From contig JAISDK010000126.1 of NCBI GenBank assembly GCA_031264875.1, positions 1 through 6,194 on the forward strand: a DNA stretch of 6,194 bases, given 5' to 3'. This DNA is from Prevotellaceae bacterium. GTDB taxonomy: Bacteria; Bacteroidota; Bacteroidia; Bacteroidales; UBA932. The notes under the pieces were generated by a model. That model was given only the letters and a program-made list of their open reading frames with translations. It was not told where the DNA came from and did not search any database. A program made the position numbers and the translations under genes. Below are positions 1 to 6,194 of this stretch, in pieces. The first letter of the stretch is position 1. Each line of letters opens with the position of its first letter.

Positions 1-168
1 ATTCTTTCCTGCAATTTGCGAGAAGGAATCTGACATGCGCAGATTCTTTCCTGCAATTTGCGAGAAGGAATCTGACATGCGCAGATTCTTTCCTGCAATT
101 TGCGAGAAAGAATCTGACATGCGCAGATTCCTTCCTGCAATTTGCGAGAAGGAATCTGACATGTGCAG
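1..168. repeat. Four tandem copies of a 42-bp unit, each with a hairpin
   Basis: Copies start at 1, 43, 85 and 127 and differ at only three unit positions. The window opens exactly on a unit boundary but lacks the CAG that would precede copy 1, so the array is probably cut by the left edge. Each unit contains an 11-bp inverted repeat (CAGATTCCTTC paired with GAAGGAATCTG in copy 4, spanning 124-158) around a 13-base centre that includes GCAATTTGC, itself a small dyad. The same hairpin spans 40-74 and 82-116. The fifth base of the unit and its stem partner vary together: T with G in copies 1 and 2, T with A in copy 3, C with G in copy 4. The third difference is C to T at 164 in copy 4. There are no unique spacers, so it is not CRISPR. 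The repeat length is a multiple of three, which leaves an open frame, but coding is not supported. Confidence 0.93.
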
Positions 169-177
169 ATGCTTTTT
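154..177 (+). terminator. Weak terminator-like hairpin at the array edge
   Basis: At the right end of the array, ATCTG (154-158) can pair with CAGAT (166-170) across a 7-base loop, and five Ts follow at 173-177. The preceding 11-bp array hairpin (124-158) also sits close upstream of this T-run. Either could end a rightward transcript entering from the left edge. The stem is short and the T-run modest, so this is only a possibility. Confidence 0.25.
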
Positions 178-334
178 ATGTCGTACATACACCATTTTAG
201 ACGTTCAATTCGGGTGCAAAGTTAATAATTCTGTCATTATGGTAAATCGCCACTTTCCCCAATGGTTTTAACAATTGGATTTTGTATATAATGCATAATG
301 ATTTATGTATTTTCGGACTGACACTACTAATGTA
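169..334. other. AT-rich intergenic DNA without a recognisable gene
   Basis: This stretch joins the repeat array to the inverted-repeat cluster. It is AT-rich and has no open frame that looks like protein beyond a read-through of the repeats. The only signal I would point to is a minus-strand -7-type box at 217-224, listed separately. A TATAAT string at 287-292 has no matching -35 at a sensible distance. Confidence 0.6.
217..224 (-). promoter_or_regulatory. Possible minus-strand Bacteroidota -7 box
   Basis: The complementary strand reads TAACTTTG followed by CACCC, matching the TAnnTTTG consensus of the Bacteroidota primary sigma factor. A transcript from it would run leftward through the tandem repeat array and out of the window. 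I found no clear TTG-type -33 element at the usual distance, and an 8-base motif with two free positions arises easily by chance in AT-rich DNA. Confidence 0.3.
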
Positions 335-471
335 GCTGTTCTTCGCGTCTTATGACGCCGCAAGCGTCTGAGATTGATAATCTCGAACAAGCACAGTGCA
401 GTTCGGGGTAAACCGTCTAATCACAATCAGAACTGCGAAGCAGTAGTCTGGAGACTATGCCGAGCAAGGCA
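335..471. other. Dense cluster of short inverted repeats; possible structured RNA or degenerate palindromic element
   Basis: Within about 135 bases there is an almost unbroken run of perfect dyads: GACGCcgcaaGCGTC (354-368), GAGATTgatAATCTC (370-384), GCACaGTGC (391-399), GCAGTTC at 398-404 with GAACTGC at 430-436, ACTGCgaaGCAGT (432-444), TAGTCtggaGACTA (444-457) and TGCCgagcaaGGCA (458-471). A longer-range helix can also form between CTG plus CTTCGC (336-338 and 341-346) and GCGAAGCAG (435-443), enclosing most of the others like the closing stem of a multibranched RNA. Some stems are mutually exclusive. No known RNA family was recognised. It could be a small RNA, the leader of the downstream operon, or a mobile palindromic repeat remnant. 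Flanking DNA is AT-rich and the cluster is more GC-rich. Confidence 0.5.
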
Positions 472-502
472 ATTATAATGGCGGGCATATTACTTTTATT
501 AT

Positions 503-510
503 TACTTTTG
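503..510 (+). promoter_or_regulatory. Candidate Bacteroidota -7 box, distal
   Basis: TACTTTTG followed by CGG fits TAnnTTTG. It lies 158 bases upstream of the debranching-enzyme start, just after the inverted-repeat cluster, and would give a leader of roughly 150 bases. No TTG-type -33 element is clear about 20 bases upstream, so the call rests on the -7 motif alone. Confidence 0.35.
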
Positions 511-628
511 CGGCGCGAATTGATATTTATACGTCACTGTACGGGACACATTTACAGGCAAAGTAAAAAAAAGTTAAGAAAAGTTCAACAAGAATGAAAA
601 AAAAATGTTAATACTATAATTCAGTTTT

Positions 629-636
629 TAATTTTG
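629..636 (+). promoter_or_regulatory. Candidate Bacteroidota -7 box, proximal to the operon
   Basis: TAATTTTG matches TAnnTTTG and lies 31 bases before the first start codon, implying a short AT-rich leader. An A-tract of nine (597-605) and other AT-rich DNA precede it. A weak TGTTA at 606-610 sits near where a -33 element would be. This is the best-placed promoter candidate for the three-gene forward operon. Confidence 0.45.
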
Positions 637-667
637 TAGAGTATTTATACTAAAATATATTTAAAAT

Positions 668-2629
668 ATGGGCTACCTGAATTTTGATAAAAGTGAACTG
701 GTGAATTTGGAATATTCACTGTCGCTTGAACTGCTAAATACGAACAGGGCAGGAGGATATACAAGTACAACGATTGTAGGATGCAACACGCGGAAGTATC
801 ACGGCTGGCTTATCTGCCCGATAGAAGAATTTGGCGGCGAAAAGCATGTGTTACTCTCGTCGCTCGACGAAACAATAGTGCAGCACGAGCAGACCTTCAA
901 TCTGGCAATTCATAAATATCCAAACATTTATGAGCCAAGAGGCCACAAGTACATTGTGGACTTCGAGTTTGAACCCACGCCAGCCATCACATACCGGGTT
1001 GGCGGAGTTATCCTGAAAAAGGAACTGATTGTTGTTCACAACGAAGAGCAGATACTTGTAAAATACACGCTTCTCGACGCACACTCCCCTACCCTGTTGA
1101 GGCTTAAACCCATGCTCGCATACAGGAGCATCCATAAATTGAGCAGAGTAAACATGTATGCAAACAGTCAGCTGAAATTTATCCCCAACGGCATAGCCTC
1201 CAAGCTGTATTCGGGATATCCAGCCCTGAACATGCAAGTGAGCAGGAACAGTGAATTTGTCGCCATTCCCGACTGGTACTACAATGTTGAGTACATGGAA
1301 GAAAAGAAAAGAGGATACGAATATCAGGAAGACCTGTTTTCGCCCGGATATTTCGAGACGCCCCTGAAAAAAGGAGAAAGCGTAATATTTTCAGCATCGC
1401 TGAACGAAATCAACCCATCCTCGCTCAACCGCAAGTTCAACAGAGAAATGACACTCCGTCCGCCGAAAGACTCGTTTATGAGCTGCCTGCAAAACACGGC
1501 CAACCAGTTTATCATGAAAAAGAAACACAGTGTCGAAATAGTATCGGGCTATCACTGGTACGGCTGCCGAAGCAGGGATACATTTCTGTCGCTGCCCGGC
1601 CTGTTGAGCAAAGATCCGGCGACATACAGGTCGGTACTCAACTCCATGTCCGACACACTGAAAAACGGGCTGTTCCCCGACACCGTAGATACCTGCAATC
1701 CGGTTTACAGCGCCGCCGACACCCCCCTCTGGTACTTCTGGTCGATACAGAAATACGAAAGCATCACACACGAAACAAACACAGTGTGGAAACTGTATGG
1801 AGAAAAAATGAAAACCATTCTCCACGCCTGCCGGAACGGCATAAACAGTGGAATACAAATGCATGAAAACGGCTTGATATGGGTCGAAGAACGCGGAATA
1901 CCCAAAACATGGATGAACGCCATAGTCAATAACCTGCCGGTAACCCCCCGGTACGGATACACCGTTGAAGTAAATGCACTTTGGTATAACGCAGTATGCT
2001 ACACCCTGGAACTTGCGGAGAAATACGGAGATGAAAACTTCATCAGCAAATGGAAAAACATTCCGGCATTAATCCGGGACAGTTTCATGAAAGTATTCTG
2101 GATGCCGGAAAAAAATCATCTGGCAGATTACGTTGGCGTTGACGGGCAAAACCAGAGAATACGTCCAAACGAAATCATCGCAACCTCCCTGCCCTACAGC
2201 CCCCTCAGCGACGAAGCGAGAGAATACGTACTCGAAGCCATCGAATACGATTTGCTGACCCCCAAGGGCATAAGAACACTGTCGCCGAAAAATCCCGCAT
2301 ACAGGAGCATATACGAAGGCTCGGTGGAAGAACGGGATGCCGCACTTCATCAGGGAACAGTATGGGTATGGCTGCTTGCGCATTACGTCGAAGCGAAATT
2401 CAATCTTCACGGCAAGCCGTTCATTCCCGAAGCAAAACGCATAATGTCCAATTTCGAGCAGGACATGACCACAGGCTGCATCTGCACCATCCCCGAAATG
2501 TACGCCAGCGACCCTCCCCACGAACCCTGCGGAGCCATATCCCAGGCATGGAGCGTTGCCGCAGTGCTGTACATCGCCCACCTGATCAAGCTGTACGAAG
2601 CAACTCCAAAAAAAGAAATTAAAAAATAA
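668..2629 (+). CDS. Glycogen debranching-type enzyme (amylo-alpha-1,6-glucosidase family, Bacteroidota type)
   Basis: A 653-residue protein with no signal peptide, so cytoplasmic. It belongs to the family that hydrolyses alpha-1,6 branch points in glycogen. The N-terminal domain (about 20-250) carries TNRAGGY (25-31) and GCNTRKYHG (38-46), the family signature around N-T-R-x-Y-H-G. The C-terminal (alpha/alpha)6-barrel (about 265-645) carries GYHWYG (294-299) with RDT (303-305), AADTPLWYF (349-357), TWMNA (414-418), VTPRYGYTVEVNALWYNA (425-442), HQGTVW (561-566), and IPEMY with SQAWSVA near the end; E610 is the likely counterpart of the catalytic glutamate of eukaryotic debranching enzymes. 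Compared with the consensus I remember, the aspartate of TWMD is N417 and GRWGRD reads GCRSRD, so activity is less certain. The start is supported by the family-like N-terminus. First gene of an apparent operon; the GH57 gene follows after 20 bases. Confidence 0.9.
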   Translation: MGYLNFDKSELVNLEYSLSLELLNTNRAGGYTSTTIVGCNTRKYHGWLICPIEEFGGEKHVLLSSLDETIVQHEQTFNLAIHKYPNIYEPRGHKYIVDFEFEPTPAITYRVGGVILKKELIVVHNEEQILVKYTLLDAHSPTLLRLKPMLAYRSIHKLSRVNMYANSQLKFIPNGIASKLYSGYPALNMQVSRNSEFVAIPDWYYNVEYMEEKKRGYEYQEDLFSPGYFETPLKKGESVIFSASLNEINPSSLNRKFNREMTLRPPKDSFMSCLQNTANQFIMKKKHSVEIVSGYHWYGCRSRDTFLSLPGLLSKDPATYRSVLNSMSDTLKNGLFPDTVDTCNPVYSAADTPLWYFWSIQKYESITHETNTVWKLYGEKMKTILHACRNGINSGIQMHENGLIWVEERGIPKTWMNAIVNNLPVTPRYGYTVEVNALWYNAVCYTLELAEKYGDENFISKWKNIPALIRDSFMKVFWMPEKNHLADYVGVDGQNQRIRPNEIIATSLPYSPLSDEAREYVLEAIEYDLLTPKGIRTLSPKNPAYRSIYEGSVEERDAALHQGTVWVWLLAHYVEAKFNLHGKPFIPEAKRIMSNFEQDMTTGCICTIPEMYASDPPHEPCGAISQAWSVAAVLYIAHLIKLYEATPKKEIKK

Positions 2630-2649
2630 TTCCAATTATAGATAATCGT

Positions 2650-4098
2650 ATGAAGAGAACAATATGTTTTTATTTCCAGGTACACCAGCCCTTCCGGCTG
2701 AAACGCTACCGCTTTTTTGACATAGGCGAAAATCACTATTATTTCGACGAGTTCAACAACCGTTCCATAATAAGAAAAGTAGCCGACCGCTGTTATTTGC
2801 CCATGAACAGGCTTTTACTTGAACTGATAGAAAAATACGGCAAAAAGTTCAAAGTATCCTTTTCCATAACCGGTTCGGCAATAGAACAGTTGCAGCTATA
2901 TGCACCCGACGTACTGAAAAGCTTCAAAACTCTTGCCGAAACAGGCTGTGTCGAGTTTCTCGCAGAAACATCCGCGCACAGCTTAGCCGTAATGAAAGAC
3001 GAAAAAGAATTTCAACGTCAAGTTCAGTTTCACAGCTCGCTGATAAGTAAATATTTCGGATACACCCCAAGCACCTTTCGCCTTACCGAACTGATATACT
3101 CCGACGAAATAGGCGCACAGGTCGAAAAGATGGGCTACAAAACAATGCTCACAGAAGGAGCACGTCACATCCTGGGATGGAAAAGTCCCAATTACGTTTA
3201 CGTCAACGCAATCAACCCAAGGCTGAAAGTACTGCTGCGAAACTTCCGGCTGAGCGACGACATATCCTTCCGCTTCTCGAATCACAGCTGGGCAGAATGG
3301 CCGCTGACTTCGGAAAAATACGTCGCATGGCTGAATGCCGTCGATAAAAAAGAAGAAATAGTGAACCTCTTTATGGATTATGAAACATTCGGCGAACATC
3401 AGCACATTTCCTCGGGAATATTCGAGTTCATGAGAAACCTGCCGGAAAAGGTCTTCGCCTCAACCAACTTCGAATTTCTCACCCCTTCGGAAATATACGA
3501 CAAACATCAGCCTGTCGCTGCCATTCACGTTCCATACGCCATATCGTGGGCCGACGAAGAACGCGACCTCAGCGCATGGCTTGGCAATGAATTGCAGGAT
3601 GATGCCTTTGACACACTTTATTCCCTGTCGGAAAAATTAAGAAACATATCCGACCCCGAATTAATCAACACATGGCTGAAACTTCAGAACAGCGACCATT
3701 TCTATTACATGTGTACAAAATGGTTTTCCGACGGTAACGTACACAAATATTTCAATCCCTATCCCTCGCCCTACGACGCCTACATCAACTATATGAACGT
3801 AGTAAGCGATTTTATCAAACAGGTGAACAGCTATTCTCAAACAGACGAAAAGGCAAGAACCGAAAAACTGACAGAATATCTCGCCGAAAACGGAAACAGT
3901 GAATACCATATCTCACTGCTCGAACATATTCTGTCAAAAAAAACTCTGGCAGAACTGAAAGAATCGGGAACAATCAAATCCGGAACAAAAACTGTCAAAG
4001 CCGCCACCAAGAAGGAATTGCCGGCAAAAACAGCGAAAGTCACAGATAAAAGAAAAAGTACGTCAAAAACAGGAAAAAAAGCAGTTAAACCAAAATAA
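2650..4098 (+). CDS. GH57 alpha-amylase-type glycoside hydrolase with lysine-rich C-terminal tail
   Basis: A 482-residue protein of glycoside hydrolase family 57, a retaining family acting on alpha-1,4-glucans. No signal peptide is present, so it should act in the cytoplasm on storage glucan alongside the debranching enzyme encoded just upstream. Family regions in order are: HQPFR (12-16); GSAIEQ (75-80); FRLTELIYSD (143-152), with E147 as expected nucleophile; MDYETFGEHQ (242-251), with D243 as expected acid/base; and SWADEERDLSAWLGN (299-313). All catalytic positions are intact. The barrel is followed by a helical region to about residue 440. Residues 441-482 then form a low-complexity tail with 14 lysines and 8 threonines and only two acidic residues, presumably disordered. 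The start is well supported because the conserved strand leading to HQP begins within ten residues. It has no Shine-Dalgarno and sits 20 bases after the upstream stop. Exact substrate (amylase versus glucanotransferase) cannot be settled from sequence. Confidence 0.93.
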   Translation: MKRTICFYFQVHQPFRLKRYRFFDIGENHYYFDEFNNRSIIRKVADRCYLPMNRLLLELIEKYGKKFKVSFSITGSAIEQLQLYAPDVLKSFKTLAETGCVEFLAETSAHSLAVMKDEKEFQRQVQFHSSLISKYFGYTPSTFRLTELIYSDEIGAQVEKMGYKTMLTEGARHILGWKSPNYVYVNAINPRLKVLLRNFRLSDDISFRFSNHSWAEWPLTSEKYVAWLNAVDKKEEIVNLFMDYETFGEHQHISSGIFEFMRNLPEKVFASTNFEFLTPSEIYDKHQPVAAIHVPYAISWADEERDLSAWLGNELQDDAFDTLYSLSEKLRNISDPELINTWLKLQNSDHFYYMCTKWFSDGNVHKYFNPYPSPYDAYINYMNVVSDFIKQVNSYSQTDEKARTEKLTEYLAENGNSEYHISLLEHILSKKTLAELKESGTIKSGTKTVKAATKKELPAKTAKVTDKRKSTSKTGKKAVKPK

Positions 4099-4113
4099 AA
4101 AGTCCCATAAAAA

Positions 4114-4605
4114 ATGATTCCACGAATAGGATTTGGCTACGATGTTCACATACTGTCGGAAGGATACGACTTCTGGCTCGGAGGAATGAAAATAGAACAC
4201 TACAAAGGATGTATCGCCCATTCCGACGGAGATACCTTAATCCATGCACTGTGCGACGCCCTGCTCGGAGCGGCAGCGCTGGGTGACATTGGCGTCCACT
4301 TTCCCGATACTTCCGACAAATACAAAAGAATAGACAGCAAAATTCTGTTATCGCATGTTGTAGCGCTGCTCAGAAAAGAAAACTATACCATTGGCAACGC
4401 CGATGTAACCGTATGTCTGCAGCAGCCTAAAATAAAGGATCACATACCGGAAATGCAGAAGATACTGTCGGATATAATGAACATTCCGGCAAACAATATT
4501 TCAATAAAAGCCACAACTACGGAAAAGCTGGGATTTGTCGGACACGAAGAAGGCATTGCAGTCTATGCCGTAGCCCTGATAATTGCCGGAAAAATAGAAA
4601 ACTAA
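4114..4605 (+). CDS. ispF: 2-C-methyl-D-erythritol 2,4-cyclodiphosphate synthase
   Basis: IspF converts 4-diphosphocytidyl-2-C-methyl-D-erythritol 2-phosphate to the 2,4-cyclodiphosphate with release of CMP, in the MEP route to isoprenoid precursors; it is a cytoplasmic homotrimer. At 163 residues it is full length (about 159 in E. coli). Diagnostic motifs are all present: RIGFGYDVH at the N-terminus with metal ligands D10 and H12; AHSDGD (35-40); HALCDALLGAAALGDIG (44-60) with the third ligand H44; HFPDT (62-66); and KATTTEKLGFVGHEEGIAV (132-150), which covers the nucleotide-binding region. The start codon lies 15 bases after the GH57 stop, implying co-transcription with the two glucan genes although there is no metabolic link. 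No Shine-Dalgarno is visible. Nothing suggests damage or transfer. Confidence 0.98.
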   Translation: MIPRIGFGYDVHILSEGYDFWLGGMKIEHYKGCIAHSDGDTLIHALCDALLGAAALGDIGVHFPDTSDKYKRIDSKILLSHVVALLRKENYTIGNADVTVCLQQPKIKDHIPEMQKILSDIMNIPANNISIKATTTEKLGFVGHEEGIAVYAVALIIAGKIEN

Positions 4606-4659
4606 AAGCGGAGCCATTCCTCTTCCACCAACAGGCGCGTAGCACATACAGCGACTATC

Positions 4660-4686
4660 GGCGCATCGCAAAAACAGCGATGCGCC
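4660..4686. terminator. Perfect 10-bp stem-loop between convergent ispF and dacB
   Basis: GGCGCATCGC (4660-4669) pairs perfectly with GCGATGCGCC (4677-4686) around a 7-base A-rich loop. It lies 54 bases after the ispF stop and 23 bases beyond the dacB stop, where a shared bidirectional terminator is expected. The U-tract is poor on both strands (TCGTTGCTTTC on the plus side), so it may need a factor or serve mainly as a 3'-end stabiliser. Confidence 0.6.
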
Positions 4687-4709
4687 TCGTTGCTTTCACG
4701 AATTGCCCT

Positions 4710-6176
4710 TCACAGTTCCGAAATCAGATAAACAAGCCGTTCTATTTTAGGTCTCAAGTCCCTTGTTTTACATATAAAATTATTCATCATTATTGCAACA
4801 CATACCGTATCGCCATTTTTGCCGACTACGTAGCCTGCATAATTCATTACTCCAGTCATTGAACCGCTTTTAAGGAAAATCCGTTCCTTGCTGCTTTTAT
4901 TTGAATAACTGGACATAAAATATCTTAGCGTGCTTTTGCCGGTACCGGGCGAAGGCAGAAAAAGGTGAAAATCGGGAATAATCTGTTTAATACGGCGCAA
5001 ATATTCGCACATAAACCCTGCCGTAATCAAATTGTGTCTCGACAAGCCGCTGCCATCAACAATACGGATATTCCGTGTATTAAGATTTATAGATTTAAGT
5101 AAATCAGTCATGTTAGCCGCACTTTTCGAAAACAGCGCCTCTCCGCTTCCCATCTTTGCGATATTTTTAAAAACGGCGTCTGCAAAAAGATTGTTACTTG
5201 TATAATTTGTAAATTTTGCAATCTCACCGTATGAAGGCGACATTATCTCCGTCAGCAAATACCTTTCGCTGCCCGAAACAAAATCGACACGGTTATCTAC
5301 CGCAATGCCTGCGGAGCGTAAATAGTTTCTCAGCCAAAAAACAAAGACTCCCGAAGGATTCTGCAATGCACATTCCACCCCGATTTCCTTTCCCTCAGGC
5401 GCTTCTCCCCTGATAAGATACCGGTGATCGATCGGCGATGAAAACGACGTCACGCAAGGCAAAGAATCCCTGTGGATAACTTTGATGTCGGATATAACAT
5501 CCGGCATCACAACCTCGGAAAAAGGATATGCCGAGCTGACAGCGATTTTGTCCGGCTCTTTACAGGAAATTTTCACCGTAAAAGCATTTTCACAGAAATT
5601 CAGCCCGTGAACACCTGCTCCGTAGTAACTTCCCATATCCTCCCATTCCCATGAAGGATGAACGGTTTCGGAAACGGAATGAAAACCGTCGAAATACGAA
5701 TCTTCAGCGACTATGACGCCGCTGATCCGTGAAATTCCGGCATTTTTAATCCCGCAAGCTATTTTGTTAAAGACGGTTTCAGGTACAGTTTCCGGGAAAT
5801 TTGTCGAACCCAGCGAAGGATCCCCTCCTCCCGATATATACAGATTACCGTTCAAAACCGAATCGGCGCCAACTGTTCCATCATAAAAAACAGATGTTTT
5901 GAACGTATATTCTTCGCCCAGATTTACGAATCCGATTCCCGTAGTTATCACTTTCTGTATCGAGGCCGGAACCATTTTCAGTTCCGGATTATACTCAAAA
6001 ACCGTCTCCCCCGTCTCAAGACTAACCAGTTTCAGACTAAAAAACACACCCTCCAAATGCTTGTCCCGAATAAATGAATCCACATAATCTCTCAACCTTT
6101 TTTCCGCTGATAACTGGGCAGTTATCAAATCGGACAAACAACAGAAAAATAATAAAAAAATCAATTTTGTCCGCAT
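4710..6176 (-). CDS. dacB: D-alanyl-D-alanine carboxypeptidase/endopeptidase, PBP4 type (peptidase family S13)
   Basis: A 488-residue exported penicillin-binding protein that removes terminal D-Ala from, or cleaves cross-links in, peptidoglycan in the periplasm. Residues 1-20 are a signal peptide with a hydrophobic core and likely cleavage after ITA (A20/Q21); the early cysteines do not form a good lipobox. The three active-site motifs are present in order: SIQK (S72 nucleophile, K75), SNN (327-329) and KSG (436-438) in place of the commoner KTG, a conservative change. Supporting family motifs are SGGGDPSLGS (115-124), DGSGLSRHN (374-382) and SMTGVMNYAGYV (439-450). The large insertion between SxxK and SxN typical of S13 enzymes is present, and length agrees with E. 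coli DacB (477). The start gives a well-formed signal peptide; only 18 bases lie upstream in the window, so its promoter is not visible. It converges with the glucan/ispF operon. Confidence 0.96.
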   Translation of the reverse strand: MRTKLIFLLFFCCLSDLITAQLSAEKRLRDYVDSFIRDKHLEGVFFSLKLVSLETGETVFEYNPELKMVPASIQKVITTGIGFVNLGEEYTFKTSVFYDGTVGADSVLNGNLYISGGGDPSLGSTNFPETVPETVFNKIACGIKNAGISRISGVIVAEDSYFDGFHSVSETVHPSWEWEDMGSYYGAGVHGLNFCENAFTVKISCKEPDKIAVSSAYPFSEVVMPDVISDIKVIHRDSLPCVTSFSSPIDHRYLIRGEAPEGKEIGVECALQNPSGVFVFWLRNYLRSAGIAVDNRVDFVSGSERYLLTEIMSPSYGEIAKFTNYTSNNLFADAVFKNIAKMGSGEALFSKSAANMTDLLKSINLNTRNIRIVDGSGLSRHNLITAGFMCEYLRRIKQIIPDFHLFLPSPGTGKSTLRYFMSSYSNKSSKERIFLKSGSMTGVMNYAGYVVGKNGDTVCVAIMMNNFICKTRDLRPKIERLVYLISEL

Positions 6177-6194
6177 GAAATAAAAAAAATTTCA

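Noticed and set aside
1..168. CRISPR array
   Set aside because: Units are directly contiguous with no variable spacers, and no cas genes are in the window.
35..271. Open frame of 78 codons made of a 14-residue repeat (MRRFFPAICEKESD)
   Set aside because: It exists only because the repeat unit is a multiple of three. Of the three differences between copies, one is synonymous and two change residues, and two of the three sit at the same stem base pair, which fits conservation of a hairpin rather than of protein. The sequence after the repeats is unlike protein.
287..292. TATAAT as an E. coli-type -10 promoter
   Set aside because: The nearest -35-like string (TTGGAT, 275-280) is only six bases upstream, and the organism appears to use the Bacteroidota TAnnTTTG-type promoter.
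335..471. tRNA, integron attC site or group II intron domain within the dyad cluster
   Set aside because: No cloverleaf with anticodon and T-arm consensus, no attC R-box pairs, and no domain V-like hairpin could be found.
1391..1864. Long antisense open frames over the debranching enzyme (also 851-1237 and 2069-2635)
   Set aside because: They mirror the clearly conserved sense gene, have no recognisable domains, and are rich in Cys, Phe and Val as expected for antisense shadows.
2983..3405. Antisense open frames over the GH57 gene (also 3661-3909 and 3837-4043)
   Set aside because: The sense frame carries all GH57 motifs; the antisense products have no recognisable motifs or initiation context.
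4680..4862. Short plus-strand open frame beginning in the terminator hairpin
   Set aside because: It starts inside the inverted repeat and overlaps the 3' end of dacB on the other strand; no protein features.

Overview
The window looks like chromosomal DNA from a member of the Bacteroidota, most likely Bacteroidales. The debranching-enzyme N-terminus and the GH57 protein read like Bacteroidales homologues. None of the four genes has a purine-rich Shine-Dalgarno sequence. Upstream DNA carries TAnnTTTG-type -7 boxes, typical of the Bacteroidota primary sigma factor. I cannot name a genus.

Layout. Bases 1-168 are four tandem copies of a 42-bp unit. Each unit contains a near-perfect hairpin, and one base pair of the stem changes on both sides between copies. 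The array probably continues beyond the left edge. Bases 169-667 hold no convincing gene. They contain AT-rich DNA, a dense cluster of short inverted repeats at about 335-471 that could fold as one multibranched RNA, and two candidate forward -7 boxes (503-510 and 629-636). Three forward genes follow with gaps of only 20 and 15 bases, so probably one operon: a glycogen debranching-type enzyme (668-2629), a GH57 alpha-amylase-type hydrolase with a lysine-rich tail (2650-4098), and ispF of the MEP isoprenoid pathway (4114-4605). A strong inverted repeat (4660-4686) separates ispF from the convergent dacB, a penicillin-binding-protein-4-type D-Ala-D-Ala carboxypeptidase on the minus strand (4710-6176), whose start lies 18 bases from the right edge.

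How the genes work together. The first two proteins have no signal peptide and probably act together in the cytoplasm on stored alpha-glucan (glycogen): one on alpha-1,6 branch points, the other on alpha-1,4 chains. ispF is a housekeeping passenger at the end of this transcript. DacB is exported and trims peptidoglycan; it is functionally unrelated. The coding half is ordinary. The unexplained material is the non-coding left end: the covarying hairpin array and the inverted-repeat cluster. Secondary points of interest are several departures from family-typical active-site motifs in the debranching enzyme and the basic tail on the GH57 protein.
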